A stretch of DNA of 64,000 bases from Bacillota bacterium (GTDB lineage: Bacteria; Bacillota; Clostridia; Saccharofermentanales; Saccharofermentanaceae): NCBI GenBank assembly GCA_023397475.1, contig JAEWUD010000037.1:7250-71249 (forward strand), read 5' to 3'. Each line of letters begins with the position of its first letter. The first letter of the stretch is position 1. The notes beneath the pieces are model-generated. The model did not search any database and was not told the origin of the DNA. It was given only the letters and a program-made list of their open reading frames with translations. Positions 53,774 to 63,423 of this stretch are shown here, in pieces. The translations under genes and the position numbers were made by a program.

Positions 53774-55219
53774 ATGACGCGTACAAGAGATTCGTCGAGA
53801 ACACCATCACGGCAGCGCTTTCGGGCGCTCTGGCTTCTGTGTGTTCCCCTCTGTATCGCAATCCTTCTGGTGACGCTTGTCGTTCCGATCTCCGGTGCAT
53901 ACCCGGGCTTCGGGGCGGATTCAACGGAAACCGTTTTGGCTTCAATGCTCCCCTCCGATTCACTCTCCCCGGAAAACATCTACGCTGCTCTGCCGACCCG
54001 GACAGATGAACCCGAGCCGCCCTTTACCCTGGTCGAACAAACCCCGTCGCAACTACCGGAGGGACACATCTCCGGTGATGCCGCAGGGGAACCTCGAGAG
54101 GTCCGTGTTACTCTCGTCGGCGTCGGTGACATTCTGATGCACAAAGCGGTCATTGACGGAGGCCTTATCGCAGGCACGAGTTCTCCGGCTCAATATGACT
54201 TCACCCGGGATTTCTCATTTATTTCTCCGATCATCTCCGAAGCGGATCTTGCAATATGTAATTTCGAGGGCACGCTGGCCGGTCCACCCTTTTCCGGCTT
54301 TCCTTCCTTCAGCGCACCCGATGAGATCGCCGATGCGATATATGACGCCGGATTCGACATTGTAGGAACCGCAAACAATCACTGTATCGACAAAGGATTT
54401 GACGGTCTTACAAGAACCGCTTCGGTCTTTCGTTCCCGTGATCTAGACGTCGTCGGCACACGGGAAGATCCGATCTACGGAACCGATGCTTTGGTTGACA
54501 AAGAGGGGATCAAGATCGGCGTTATGTGTTATACATTTGAAACCATCGGGTCCGAATTCTCTTCGACAATCAACGGCATTCCGGTTCCCAAAGGAGCGGA
54601 GGACTATATCAACTCCTTTAATCCGTACCGCAAAGAGGAAATCGACAAGGATATTCTCGATATGACGGCCCGCGCCGAAAAATTGCGAGATCAGGGAGCC
54701 GACTTCATTTGTCTTTCGGTTCATTGGGGTGAGGAATATCAGACACACAGCGCGTTATGGCAGCAGGATCTGGCGCAGCGCCTTTGTGATGCAGGCGTTG
54801 ACATTATTTTCGGGCATCATCCTCATGTTCTTCAGGAGGCTGCGATTCTCACCTCTGCCGACGGGACACATGAGACCGTCGTGTTCTATTCGCTTGGCAA
54901 CTTCCTTCACAATATGAACTTCGGAACCTTAGGAACTGCCGGTAAAGCGCAGGACAGCGCGATCGCGCGCGTCACTCTCTATTCGGACGGCAAGACAGTT
55001 CGTATTGAGAAAGCAGAATTCATTCCAACCTATGTCGTCCGGGTGAACGAAAACGGCCACATGGTACACTTGATTGTCCCGGTGTCGGAAGCCACACTGC
55101 GCCCGGAGGATTACCTTGCTACCGCACAGGAGGTTGAGGCCTCGCGAAAAAGAATACTCGCCATCCTTGGGACTTACACAGGATCCGAAGAAATTCCCAT
55201 AACCGAGGCATTCACCTGA
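53774..55219 (+). CDS. CapA-family (poly-gamma-glutamate synthesis-type) protein
   Basis: I use the ATG at 53774 (481 aa). Its ribosome site is weak, so the exact start is uncertain. A basic N-terminus and one signal-anchor helix (ALWLLCVPLCIAILLVTLVV, ~18-37) precede a low-complexity linker. The calcineurin-like CapA domain (~115-450) contains LVGVGDILMHKAVI, CNFEGTLAG, GTANNHCIDKGFDGL, LSVHWGEEYQTH, FGHHPHVLQEA and YSLGNFLHN. The domain faces the outside. Without capBC nearby, a role in polyglutamate is doubtful; many such proteins are of unknown function. Confidence 0.88.
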   Translation: MTRTRDSSRTPSRQRFRALWLLCVPLCIAILLVTLVVPISGAYPGFGADSTETVLASMLPSDSLSPENIYAALPTRTDEPEPPFTLVEQTPSQLPEGHISGDAAGEPREVRVTLVGVGDILMHKAVIDGGLIAGTSSPAQYDFTRDFSFISPIISEADLAICNFEGTLAGPPFSGFPSFSAPDEIADAIYDAGFDIVGTANNHCIDKGFDGLTRTASVFRSRDLDVVGTREDPIYGTDALVDKEGIKIGVMCYTFETIGSEFSSTINGIPVPKGAEDYINSFNPYRKEEIDKDILDMTARAEKLRDQGADFICLSVHWGEEYQTHSALWQQDLAQRLCDAGVDIIFGHHPHVLQEAAILTSADGTHETVVFYSLGNFLHNMNFGTLGTAGKAQDSAIARVTLYSDGKTVRIEKAEFIPTYVVRVNENGHMVHLIVPVSEATLRPEDYLATAQEVEASRKRILAILGTYTGSEEIPITEAFT

Positions 55220-55252
55220 TTTCCCGCGATGGCCTGTCTGATGTTTCGAGGA

Positions 55253-55831
55253 TCAGTCTTCGTTCATCTTCGCGATGACATCGCGCTCGGCGATCGGTGT
55301 CAAACGGTCTAAGACCAACGCGATCAGAAGAATTCCGACGATGTTCCCCGCAAATCGAATCAATGTATATCGCCAGCCGAGATTCGACGTCTCGAAAAGT
55401 AGCTGAGGCACTTTCGTACATGACCAGGCGCCGATGAAAACAAAGACATTCGATAATTTGGCCCCCTTCTTCAGCATGATTCGAGCGACGGGAAAGGCGG
55501 CATATAGGGGACCGGCGGCAAGTGCGCCCATGAGAAAGGCAACGAGGATTCCCTTGAGACCGGACTTCTCTCCGAGAAATCGCATCATCGTCTCGCGTTC
55601 AATCCATACGTCGGCCAGGCCGAGGATAACGAAGATCGGCGGCAGTACAAGAAGCATCTCAAGAAGATTCTCTCCGGTGATCCGAAAGGAGTCCCGTCCG
55701 ACCGCGGGGAAAGCAACCACAAGAGTCAGGTTGATCGCTAACAGAAGAAGAAAGAAACGATACTGGCGAAGCTTTTCGCGAATCCGTGAGCCGGAAGGTC
55801 TCGACTTGTCGGGATGAGAATTCTTATTCAT
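55253..55831 (-). CDS. Permease, ArsP/DUF318 family, second half
   Basis: The 192-aa protein has about five membrane helices after a basic, Ser/Pro-rich cytoplasmic N-terminus. The conserved stretch is FLMGALAAGPLYAAFPVARIML with G-A-W-S-C-T-K-V-P-Q following, typical of predicted permeases of the PF03773 type. These are normally single proteins of ~320 aa with two similar halves; here the halves are separate genes. The ATG overlaps the stop of the first half (ATGA). Substrate unknown. Confidence 0.82.
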   Translation of the reverse strand: MNKNSHPDKSRPSGSRIREKLRQYRFFLLLLAINLTLVVAFPAVGRDSFRITGENLLEMLLVLPPIFVILGLADVWIERETMMRFLGEKSGLKGILVAFLMGALAAGPLYAAFPVARIMLKKGAKLSNVFVFIGAWSCTKVPQLLFETSNLGWRYTLIRFAGNIVGILLIALVLDRLTPIAERDVIAKMNED

Positions 55832-56307
55832 TGAAGCAGCCCTCCGATCACAAGAGAGATGCCGATCGCATAGAGTAGTGCCAGGACATTGCGAAGAATG
55901 GCGGTTCTCTTGCCAAAAAACTTCGTCTCCATGGGCAAGGTAACGATACCAACCATCATCAGTGTCGTAAGAAACATCGTGATCTGCGCATATCCCGCAC
56001 CGGCAGCCAGGAGATTTGCCGCAAGAGGGAAAGCGACAAAACCCGGGATGAGAGTGATTGAACCTGCAGCGGCAGCGATGACAAGGCCCAGCGCGCCAGA
56101 TTCTTTACCGAGAATCTGACTGATCAATTCATCATCCATTATGGCGAGTGTCATACCGATCAAAAGGAGAACGACAAGAAACTGGGGCAGGATATTTTCG
56201 AACGCACGCCACGCTTTGAGGAGGGCCTTCCCTGTCTTCCCTCGATCTCGCAGGAATGATATACATAGCAGGACGGCGGCCGAGATATAGAGAATAATTG
56301 TGAACAT
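55828..56307 (-). CDS. Permease, ArsP/DUF318 family, first half
   Basis: The 159-aa protein has about four to five helices, with FENILPQFLVVLLLIGMTLAI and SITLIPGFVAFPLAANLL. The P-G-F-V-A-F-P-L-A pattern parallels A-G-P-L-Y-A-A-F-P in the second half, so the two are internal repeats of one transporter. Gap-free coupling to the downstream gene argues that both halves form a heterodimer. Ferritin, redox or arsenic genes that could suggest a substrate are absent. Confidence 0.82.
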   Translation of the reverse strand: MFTIILYISAAVLLCISFLRDRGKTGKALLKAWRAFENILPQFLVVLLLIGMTLAIMDDELISQILGKESGALGLVIAAAAGSITLIPGFVAFPLAANLLAAGAGYAQITMFLTTLMMVGIVTLPMETKFFGKRTAILRNVLALLYAIGISLVIGGLLQ

Positions 56308-56361
56308 GTTGCCCCTCCGTTTCGATTCATTGTAACGGATTTCTCGGGAATTCTACAGGAG

Positions 56362-56389
56362 ATGACAGATATTATTAACGTGATAGAAT
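56362..56389 (+). promoter_or_regulatory. Candidate promoter of the 1,025-aa surface protein
   Basis: ATGACA (56362-56367), a 16-base spacer and TAGAAT (56384-56389) lie about 70 bp before the ATG. Confidence 0.4.
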
Positions 56390-56461
56390 AAAGGTGACAA
56401 TCATCGATTCCCATCCTGCTTCCGACTTTCGCTTGATCTCATCTGGTGCGGAGGTTTACTT

Positions 56462-59400
56462 ATGAAAATGGAACAGAAACGTAGAATTGTCCTCTTGTCC
56501 ATTCTGTTGGCTCTTCTATTCATTCCGCTCTTCTACCTCATATTTATTTTGAACGCGCCGAAGAAGACAACGGATTCTGCAGAAACAACCAGCCTTGCTA
56601 CCATGGCTGAGCCGGATGCGGAAGCCGGCTTTGACCTGAACCCGCTCTCCTATGAGGATCGCATGGATACCGCTCCGACAGATCCGTACCTTTTCCCGGA
56701 TATTGACTCTGTCGTAACTCTCCGGATGGCAAACGGACCGGGGAAACCTTCTTCTACACAAATTCAATCTGATCCGCTTCTTGGCGGGAATCCGACTACA
56801 TCGCCGACGCCTCCCGTCGAAACAACGGCGGAATCGTCTGTTGAGTCCCAAGGCTCTGAGGTGACATCGGCAACGAGCTCGGAATCCACATCGGAGGCTT
56901 CCCAGACAGCGCCGACAACCCAGGAATCAGATGCGACGTCCCCTTCCGAGACAATCAATCCGTCCTTGATCCTGCCAAGTGTCAGCCTTACGCTTCCTGA
57001 AATTACATTCCCGAACGGTTCTACATCTGCGACAAGCGCAGAAGTTACCGAACCGATTCTTGTTATCACGAACCCGAAAGCCGGAGACTCCTACATCGCG
57101 GGCAGTATTCATACGCTCTCGTGGACGTTCTCGTCTCGTCGTGCCGGTGTCTTCGCGATTCAGCTGTCGATTGATGGCGGCGCTACTTTTGAAACGATCG
57201 CAAAGGATATTGCGGCCACAAGCTATGACTGGACGGTCCCTCAGATCGCCGAAGATGATGTCATCGTTCGTGTCGACGCTTATGTGGAATCGATTCTGTA
57301 TACTTCTGCCGACTCCGGTATGTTCTCTGTAACGCTTCCGCCGACGCCAACCCCGACGCCGACCCCCATCGTCATCCCTCCCTCGTTCATTCCATTTACT
57401 CCATCTCCTGATGTTGCCTATCAGATCGGGACGGATGGGTTTATCAACATCAGCCAAGATGGACTGCGCTGGTTTCTCGCAAGTATCGATACGGAACTAG
57501 CCGATCGTGCCATCTGGCAACTCTCCAAGACGCCCTTTTCGACGGTGGAATCTGATCCACTAGAGCCGAATGCACTTCTTGCCACCGGAGATCTTGCTTT
57601 TGATACTACAGGAGCTGCCGGCACGATCGAATTGGAGTTTGCCGTCGACTATACCGCGATCATCCATGCGATTAACAAGGAACCGTACGAGAATCACGGT
57701 TCGGATTTTGTCCTAACAGAAGATGCCGTGTTGTTGCCGCAGGAGCAATACAACCTGTATCTTCGTGTTCTTGTTCTGGATGCGAACGGAATGATAATCG
57801 GGGATGCCGACAAAGGCTTGATCACTCCGTGTGGATTTCCGCTCGTATCACAAGTATCAGATCTTCTTCCCGAGATGCCGATTCCTTTGGTTGAGCTTTG
57901 GATCAGCAACGAGAGTTCAGATATCGCAAACCAATATCGGAATATGGTACATGATCCGTATACACCCATCTATGTTCTTCCCAAAGATTTGTACCGGGAT
58001 ATCACCTTCGTAAATACTCCGAAAGAAACACGCAGCATCACAATTCAAGTCTCCAGCATGCCTTTCCCGACGGAACTAAATGCATTCGACACTGTTCCCG
58101 GACTGGTATATACCCACATTTCCGGTGAAGAGTTCTCCTATACAAATAACACATTCTCACTCGCTCTTCCTTTATACGAGTTTCTTCCTTCGTACGAAGA
58201 GATCGGCGACAACACGGCGGCTTTTTACGTCCGCGCCGTCTACCTTACAGAAGCAGAAAATGATCCGAGTGCACGAATTCCACAATCGTCGGAGATTCAG
58301 ACGATCTATTGTAACCGCGACGGCCCTCCTTCGGACAGCTCCACTTTAAGCTTCATCCAAACCCAGAGTGTCGAGGTCAAATCGCACGTTCCGTATACCA
58401 CGTTCATGGCCTTTTTCCCGGCAGAATTCGAACATCCGAACGCAGAAGAGTATTATGAAGTAACCCGCCGTATTCTATGGAACGAGATGGGAATGACGTT
58501 GACAACACCTGACGGCGTCCTATACCCTTATGTGCTTCACTACCAGAAGACCGGAATAACAACAGACGAATATCAAGCGCTTCTCGACAAATACCTCCCG
58601 GTCGGAGCATCTTTTCATCTGACAATTAAAACGCATTGGTATGATGAATTTGTCAATCTTCTGAGCGAGATCTATGGCGCCATACGCGATGCATACAATG
58701 GATTGCAAGGTGAGTTTGCCGACTTTGTCGCCGACAATATTCCTTTGATCGGTGATGCGGCCAGAGATGTCGTCCGATCTGCCATTAAGTCCGTCATTAA
58801 GGTCGGTCTCGCCGCCATCGGATTGCCGCCGGATCTCCCCGATTTCGAGCGACTTGCTGCAGATGGTCTCGATTACTGTATAGAGGTTGCGATCAATGAA
58901 GCTTGCGCGACGTATGGAGTTCCACTAGACGAACTGCCGGAAGATGTGCGAGATCAAGTAACCTCTGAGATGACCGCAAAATTTGAAGAGCTCATGACAA
59001 TGAATCATGCTAATCCACTCGGTGTCGATTATTTACGTCCCGCGACATGGTATCAATATTCACCGGGTTACATCACGGTATTCGTACAAAACTTCTCCGA
59101 CGAGGTGAGCGCTCCCGGCACCCTCTATGCCTCGTATCGCTCCGAGACAAGGTCTCTCGTGAAGTATTATGAATCGGTCCGGGTTACGGTCCCGCAGTTG
59201 CTTCCCGGAGACTATGTAGCGATAAATGTATATCTGACCCCTACGATCGGCCAGGCATCTTCCGAGTATTTTGAACAATACAAGGCATACTATCTTGGGA
59301 ATAATGGCCCTTCGAAGTTCTCGGTCACCGTTGAATATGACATCGAGGATCCCTACACACTTGCCGCGGAACAAGGGCTTGTGACGTCTGCCGCCACTCC

Positions 59401-59539
59401 TTTTGGACGACTCGAACAAACCTACGTGTACGATCATGATCCGGTATATCATTTCGCGTACATCGGTGATCCCTTCGAAATCAACGTTACCGGCGACGAG
59501 TCGACGGATATCATGGATTTTATAAACGACGACGAATGA
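56462..59539 (+). CDS. Large membrane-anchored surface protein with a Kre9/KNH-like domain
   Basis: The protein has 1,025 aa and GGAGG before the ATG. A membrane anchor or signal (IVLLSILLALLFIPLFYLIF, ~8-30) is followed by an acidic and then Ser/Thr-rich linker (~100-170). A domain at ~200-290 reads ITNPKAGDSYIAGSIHTLSW, then IQLSIDGGATFETIA, then YDWTVPQIAEDDVIVRV, the Ser-Thr-rich (Kre9/KNH) fold. A Pro-Thr hinge (~293-305) leads to about 700 residues I do not recognise, including an amphipathic region (GLQGEFADFVADNIPLIGDAARDVVRSA, split by Pro) and a beta-rich end. No LPXTG or dockerin is seen. Role unknown; probably cell-surface. Confidence 0.8.
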   Translation: MKMEQKRRIVLLSILLALLFIPLFYLIFILNAPKKTTDSAETTSLATMAEPDAEAGFDLNPLSYEDRMDTAPTDPYLFPDIDSVVTLRMANGPGKPSSTQIQSDPLLGGNPTTSPTPPVETTAESSVESQGSEVTSATSSESTSEASQTAPTTQESDATSPSETINPSLILPSVSLTLPEITFPNGSTSATSAEVTEPILVITNPKAGDSYIAGSIHTLSWTFSSRRAGVFAIQLSIDGGATFETIAKDIAATSYDWTVPQIAEDDVIVRVDAYVESILYTSADSGMFSVTLPPTPTPTPTPIVIPPSFIPFTPSPDVAYQIGTDGFINISQDGLRWFLASIDTELADRAIWQLSKTPFSTVESDPLEPNALLATGDLAFDTTGAAGTIELEFAVDYTAIIHAINKEPYENHGSDFVLTEDAVLLPQEQYNLYLRVLVLDANGMIIGDADKGLITPCGFPLVSQVSDLLPEMPIPLVELWISNESSDIANQYRNMVHDPYTPIYVLPKDLYRDITFVNTPKETRSITIQVSSMPFPTELNAFDTVPGLVYTHISGEEFSYTNNTFSLALPLYEFLPSYEEIGDNTAAFYVRAVYLTEAENDPSARIPQSSEIQTIYCNRDGPPSDSSTLSFIQTQSVEVKSHVPYTTFMAFFPAEFEHPNAEEYYEVTRRILWNEMGMTLTTPDGVLYPYVLHYQKTGITTDEYQALLDKYLPVGASFHLTIKTHWYDEFVNLLSEIYGAIRDAYNGLQGEFADFVADNIPLIGDAARDVVRSAIKSVIKVGLAAIGLPPDLPDFERLAADGLDYCIEVAINEACATYGVPLDELPEDVRDQVTSEMTAKFEELMTMNHANPLGVDYLRPATWYQYSPGYITVFVQNFSDEVSAPGTLYASYRSETRSLVKYYESVRVTVPQLLPGDYVAINVYLTPTIGQASSEYFEQYKAYYLGNNGPSKFSVTVEYDIEDPYTLAAEQGLVTSAATPFGRLEQTYVYDHDPVYHFAYIGDPFEINVTGDESTDIMDFINDDE

Positions 59540-59566
59540 GAAACCTCTGGATTCGCAACAGAAAAC

Positions 59567-59607
59567 AAACGCTCCTGTCGCCGGACTTCCCGCGACAGGA
59601 GCGTTTT
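59567..59607. terminator. Bidirectional terminator between convergent genes
   Basis: AAACGCTCCTGTCGC and GCGACAGGAGCGTTT form a 15-bp perfect stem around 10 bases, with a T run on the plus side and AAA/TTT symmetry serving the GH3 gene on the minus side. Confidence 0.9.
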
Positions 59608-59636
59608 GACAATTCTATGGTTCTATGTACCGGATC

Positions 59637-62426
59637 TTAGATGATGTAGCCATGGATATCGAGATCAGGACCCATATCTCTCTCATAAACGAATTTCAGA
59701 TCGCGAAGTTCCAGTCCGGAAGCGCCGAAATACAAGCGAAGCATAATGTACTTCGTCCCGAGTAGAATCTTCGCGGTCTTCGTCGACCACGCGCCCCCGG
59801 TTCCGTTATACGTGATGACCGCCATCGGAGTGCTGCGGCAGAATACCGTGATCGGAATTTGTGCGAGTTCTCCAAGGTCGGACTTCGCCGTCATTTCGAA
59901 ATGATAGGCACCATACTGTTGAACATCCAGAGCAAAATTGAAGTACGCGCCCTTGGACGTATCGACCGCGCTGAAATCAATACAGGTTCCATCCTGTACC
60001 GGATAGTATACAACCTGTTCCGGATCGAAATCATCAACATCTTCCGGCTTATCCACGATCGTAATCTCCGGTGCCTCGTTCATAAGTCGGCGGAACGTAG
60101 CACTTCCCAGAAGGAATCCGCAAATATTCATCGCGCTTCTCTGCAGTTCAGATCGCTTCAGACGTCCGTCCGCGAGAGCTTGCTCCGTGTTCTCTCCCAT
60201 ACTGTTCGTCGAAGAATCCGAGCAAACCATGTACAGATCATTCTGTGACCGGACCATCGCGGCAAAATTCTTCTTATCCGGAGGGTTGCCCTTCTCATTG
60301 ATATTCGCCCACCAGTCGGTCATCACCACGCCCGAGAAACCCCACTCCTCGCGAAGAATCGTCGTATTCAAGTCATAGCGTCCCGCGGTCCACACACCGT
60401 TTACAGCACCGTAGGTCGTCATGATCGAGGAAGCCTTGCCTTCCTTGACAGCAATCTCGAAGCCCTTCAAGTAAACCTCGCGAAGTGCCCGTTCGGAGAT
60501 AACCGAATCGATATCATGACGATGCGTCTCCTGATTGTTGCCGCAGAAATGCTTGAGCGTACCCGTCACTCCGGCCTTACGCATACCACGAAGCTCGGCG
60601 GAAGCCATCTTGCCCGTAAGCACCGGATCCTCTGAGAAATACTCGAAATTGCGTCCGTTCAGCGGATGCCTGTGAATATTCATTCCGGGTCCCAGTAAGC
60701 AATCGACCTTATTCTTCTCCATCTCATAGCCAAGAAGCTCGAAAAGCTCCTCCGCAAGCTCTGTATCAAATGTCGAAGCAATCAGAGTTCCGTTCGGAAG
60801 ACTGAAAGCCTTTGTGCCCGTATCGATGCGAATGCCGGATGGACCGTCCGCACAACAGGCACACGGAACACCCATTTCCTTGAGGTGGTCATTGACACCG
60901 CCGAAAGCGGATGCGGTACCGGGGGTAACCTTCGGGCTTCCCATTCCCTCACCGCGAACGATGGATACAAGGTCATCATCCGACATCTGGGCGACAAATC
61001 CCGACAGGGACAATTTGCCGTCGCGTACATCCTTGAGTTTGTAACCCAGATCCCCCGTCTGCAGAATCTCTTCGGGAAGATGCCGGAGTCTTTTGTCAGA
61101 CTCTTCCGTCTCCGAAAGCGGAACCGTTTCGAGCCCCGCAACGAGGTTTCCCTGGGCGTCATGTACCGGACGTATACGATCAAAAGCCAAATCCGGCGCT
61201 AAAGCCTGCGAGAGTGTCTCTACCACAACGGTAGATCCAAGAGAAAAAAGCGGAACCGAAACCGTATCGCGTACACTTGTTCCGACATGCGCGACGTACT
61301 CTCCGGCTTCCAGAACATAGCTGAATCGATGGCCGGTCACACCGGAATCATCATAGGAAGACAGATCGTATTTCGTGAAGGAAAGCGTGATCACCTCTTC
61401 CTCGCCCGGTTCAAGAACAGCTGTCTTCCCGAACGCAACAAGGACTCGCGACGGCTTGCCGAGAAGGCCTTGCGGAGCTTCGGCGTAAACCTGTACAACC
61501 TCGCGTCCTCTGACTGCTCCGGTATTCCGAACGCAAACCTTAAACCAGTAGACATCCTGCGAAACCGGCTCAACGGCTTCAATCTTCAGCGTAAATGTCG
61601 TATAGGACAACCCGAATCCGAAAGGATAGAGAACCTTCTCCGGAGCCAGTGTCTCGAAGAAGCGATAGCCGACATAGATGTCCTCAGCATAGAAGTTCCG
61701 GACAGCGTCGCCGAAATTTGCGTCTGATGGGAAATCCGATATCTTGCGGGCAATCGTATCCGGTAACTTACCGGAGGGCGTTACGGCACCGGTAAGAACA
61801 TCGAGAACACCATATCCGCCAACCATTCCGCCCTGCCAGACATAGAGCAGCGCATCCGGATTCACAGTCTCCGCAAATGAAGTGTCAATGATATTGCCGA
61901 CATTTAAAAGAACAATCATCCGCGGAAATGCCGCGCGCACTTTACGTAGCATGTCCTCTTCCTTGACGGACAGCTGATACGCTCCGGGCTGGTTCGTATT
62001 GTCACGTTCTTCTCCGGCGGTTCGGCCGATTACGACAACCGCCGCATCGGACTGGCCGGCGATATCCGATACAAATTCCGCATCCAGAGGCATCTCTTCC
62101 TGAGACCACGGCTCATTGCCCCAGCCGATACCGACGTTAAAGGGGTTCTCCTTCTCCCACGAGCGATACTTCTCCAGAAGAACCGGATTCACGGTCACGT
62201 CCGTGCTCTCGAGGAGAGCGTCAAGGATTGAGACCACGCGCGAAACATTGACCATCCCTCCGGAACCGGTTCCGCTCTTATAGTAATGTGCCTGAATTCT
62301 GCCGAATACCGCGACTTTGCAACCCTTGTTCAAGGGCAAAGCGGCGTTGTCATTCTTCAGCATTACAATTCCGTCGGCGACGGCTCTTCGAGACGTCTGT
62401 ATATATTGATTCCAATCCAGTATCAT
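59637..62426 (-). CDS. Glycoside hydrolase family 3, circularly permuted, with C-terminal binding module
   Basis: The 929-aa protein has the order seen in some Ruminococcus and Butyrivibrio enzymes: the alpha/beta sandwich and FnIII-like domains come first (~1-430, with VAVFGRIQAHYYKSGTGSG and LYPFGFGLSYTTF), then the TIM barrel (~480-790). The barrel has CCADGPSGIR, GPGMNIHRHPLNGRNFEYFSEDP, TLKHFCGNNQE, and GVVMTDWWANIN with the nucleophile Asp (~704). Residues ~810-929 form a beta-sandwich that looks like a CBM6-type module (FEMTAKSD..., YIMLRLYFGASGLELRDLKF). There is no signal peptide, so it acts inside the cell, probably as a beta-glucosidase or beta-xylosidase. The divergent AraC gene is its likely regulator. 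Confidence 0.92.
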   Translation of the reverse strand: MILDWNQYIQTSRRAVADGIVMLKNDNAALPLNKGCKVAVFGRIQAHYYKSGTGSGGMVNVSRVVSILDALLESTDVTVNPVLLEKYRSWEKENPFNVGIGWGNEPWSQEEMPLDAEFVSDIAGQSDAAVVVIGRTAGEERDNTNQPGAYQLSVKEEDMLRKVRAAFPRMIVLLNVGNIIDTSFAETVNPDALLYVWQGGMVGGYGVLDVLTGAVTPSGKLPDTIARKISDFPSDANFGDAVRNFYAEDIYVGYRFFETLAPEKVLYPFGFGLSYTTFTLKIEAVEPVSQDVYWFKVCVRNTGAVRGREVVQVYAEAPQGLLGKPSRVLVAFGKTAVLEPGEEEVITLSFTKYDLSSYDDSGVTGHRFSYVLEAGEYVAHVGTSVRDTVSVPLFSLGSTVVVETLSQALAPDLAFDRIRPVHDAQGNLVAGLETVPLSETEESDKRLRHLPEEILQTGDLGYKLKDVRDGKLSLSGFVAQMSDDDLVSIVRGEGMGSPKVTPGTASAFGGVNDHLKEMGVPCACCADGPSGIRIDTGTKAFSLPNGTLIASTFDTELAEELFELLGYEMEKNKVDCLLGPGMNIHRHPLNGRNFEYFSEDPVLTGKMASAELRGMRKAGVTGTLKHFCGNNQETHRHDIDSVISERALREVYLKGFEIAVKEGKASSIMTTYGAVNGVWTAGRYDLNTTILREEWGFSGVVMTDWWANINEKGNPPDKKNFAAMVRSQNDLYMVCSDSSTNSMGENTEQALADGRLKRSELQRSAMNICGFLLGSATFRRLMNEAPEITIVDKPEDVDDFDPEQVVYYPVQDGTCIDFSAVDTSKGAYFNFALDVQQYGAYHFEMTAKSDLGELAQIPITVFCRSTPMAVITYNGTGGAWSTKTAKILLGTKYIMLRLYFGASGLELRDLKFVYERDMGPDLDIHGYII

Positions 62427-62515
62427 ACAAATTCCTCCTACTCATAGGTAGCTTAATTGTACGCGCTTTACATCATTTTACCAAGATTCGAAATTAACTG
62501 AACCATAGGTCGATA

Positions 62516-62545
62516 TTGACATCTTTTCATAATTCTCTGCATAAT
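62516..62545 (+). promoter_or_regulatory. Promoter of the AraC gene divergent from GH3
   Basis: TTGACA (62516-62521) and CATAAT (62540-62545) are separated by 18 bases, about 42 bp before the ATG. Confidence 0.65.
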
Positions 62546-62586
62546 TAAGGTATATTCAAGGTAGATTATTGATATCGGAGGAACAG

Positions 62587-63420
62587 ATGTACGATCATGA
62601 GACCATTGTCGACGACGATCGTTTGCGAGTCCATCTCGCCGTCGTCCATTCTACGATCGAATACACGCCACCGCACTGGCACAATCATATTGAAGTCCTT
62701 CTGATGCTCGATGGCGTCATGCATGTTGAGGTTGATGATCGAACGTATGATCTTAAGGAGCGTGACATCTTCTTTATCAACTCACGGGCGATTCACGCCA
62801 CGCATACACACACGGACGCGGGCTACCTCTTGTTGCAGATTCCCAAGGAGGACGTTCGCCGGTTGCTTCCTGATTACGATTCGCTTTATATCGAAGAATA
62901 TCACCCCTTCCGGCAAGAGGGCGTCTCTTCAAGATTGCGAATGGGAGAGCTACTTCGGGCAATGCAGATCGAGTACGAGAAGAGAGTACCGGGGTTTCGC
63001 TTGATTGTCACTTCCTACGTTTATCGATTTCTCTTCGAACTCTACACACATCATAGTGTACCTTTGTCAGACGCAGATGTGATTAAGAGAGACAAGGGAC
63101 TCGACCGCATCGAACTGGCGATGGATTTTGTGAAGGCGAACTATCGTCGCCCACTTTGTGTCCAGGATGTCTCGGGGATGCTGGGCATCCGCAGGGAATA
63201 CTTCTGTCGCCTTTTTCGCAAGTATACGAATCGCACCTTCCTCGAATATGTGAATACGGTTCGTCTCGTGCATTTCTACTATGATCTGCTTCACACGAAG
63301 GATTCAGTCGCCGCGCTTCTTGAGAAGAACGGAATTACCAACTATAAAGTCTTCATCCGAATGTTCCGACAGGCCTACGGTGCGACGCCGATGAAGATAC
63401 GCGCGGAACAATCGCTCTGA
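62587..63420 (+). CDS. AraC-family regulator with cupin sensor domain
   Basis: GGAGG lies five bases before the ATG at 62587; 277 aa. The N-terminal cupin (~20-105) has PPHWHNHIEVLLMLDG, DLKERDIFFINSRAIHATHTH and is a likely sugar sensor. The C-terminal pair of helix-turn-helix motifs is LCVQDVSGMLGIRREYFCRLFRKYTNRTFLEYVNTVRL, read in two parts, followed by NYKVFIRMFRQAYGATPMKIR. Divergent placement 160 bp from the GH3 gene suggests it activates that gene in response to an oligosaccharide. Confidence 0.92.
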   Translation: MYDHETIVDDDRLRVHLAVVHSTIEYTPPHWHNHIEVLLMLDGVMHVEVDDRTYDLKERDIFFINSRAIHATHTHTDAGYLLLQIPKEDVRRLLPDYDSLYIEEYHPFRQEGVSSRLRMGELLRAMQIEYEKRVPGFRLIVTSYVYRFLFELYTHHSVPLSDADVIKRDKGLDRIELAMDFVKANYRRPLCVQDVSGMLGIRREYFCRLFRKYTNRTFLEYVNTVRLVHFYYDLLHTKDSVAALLEKNGITNYKVFIRMFRQAYGATPMKIRAEQSL

Positions 63421-63423
63421 GAG

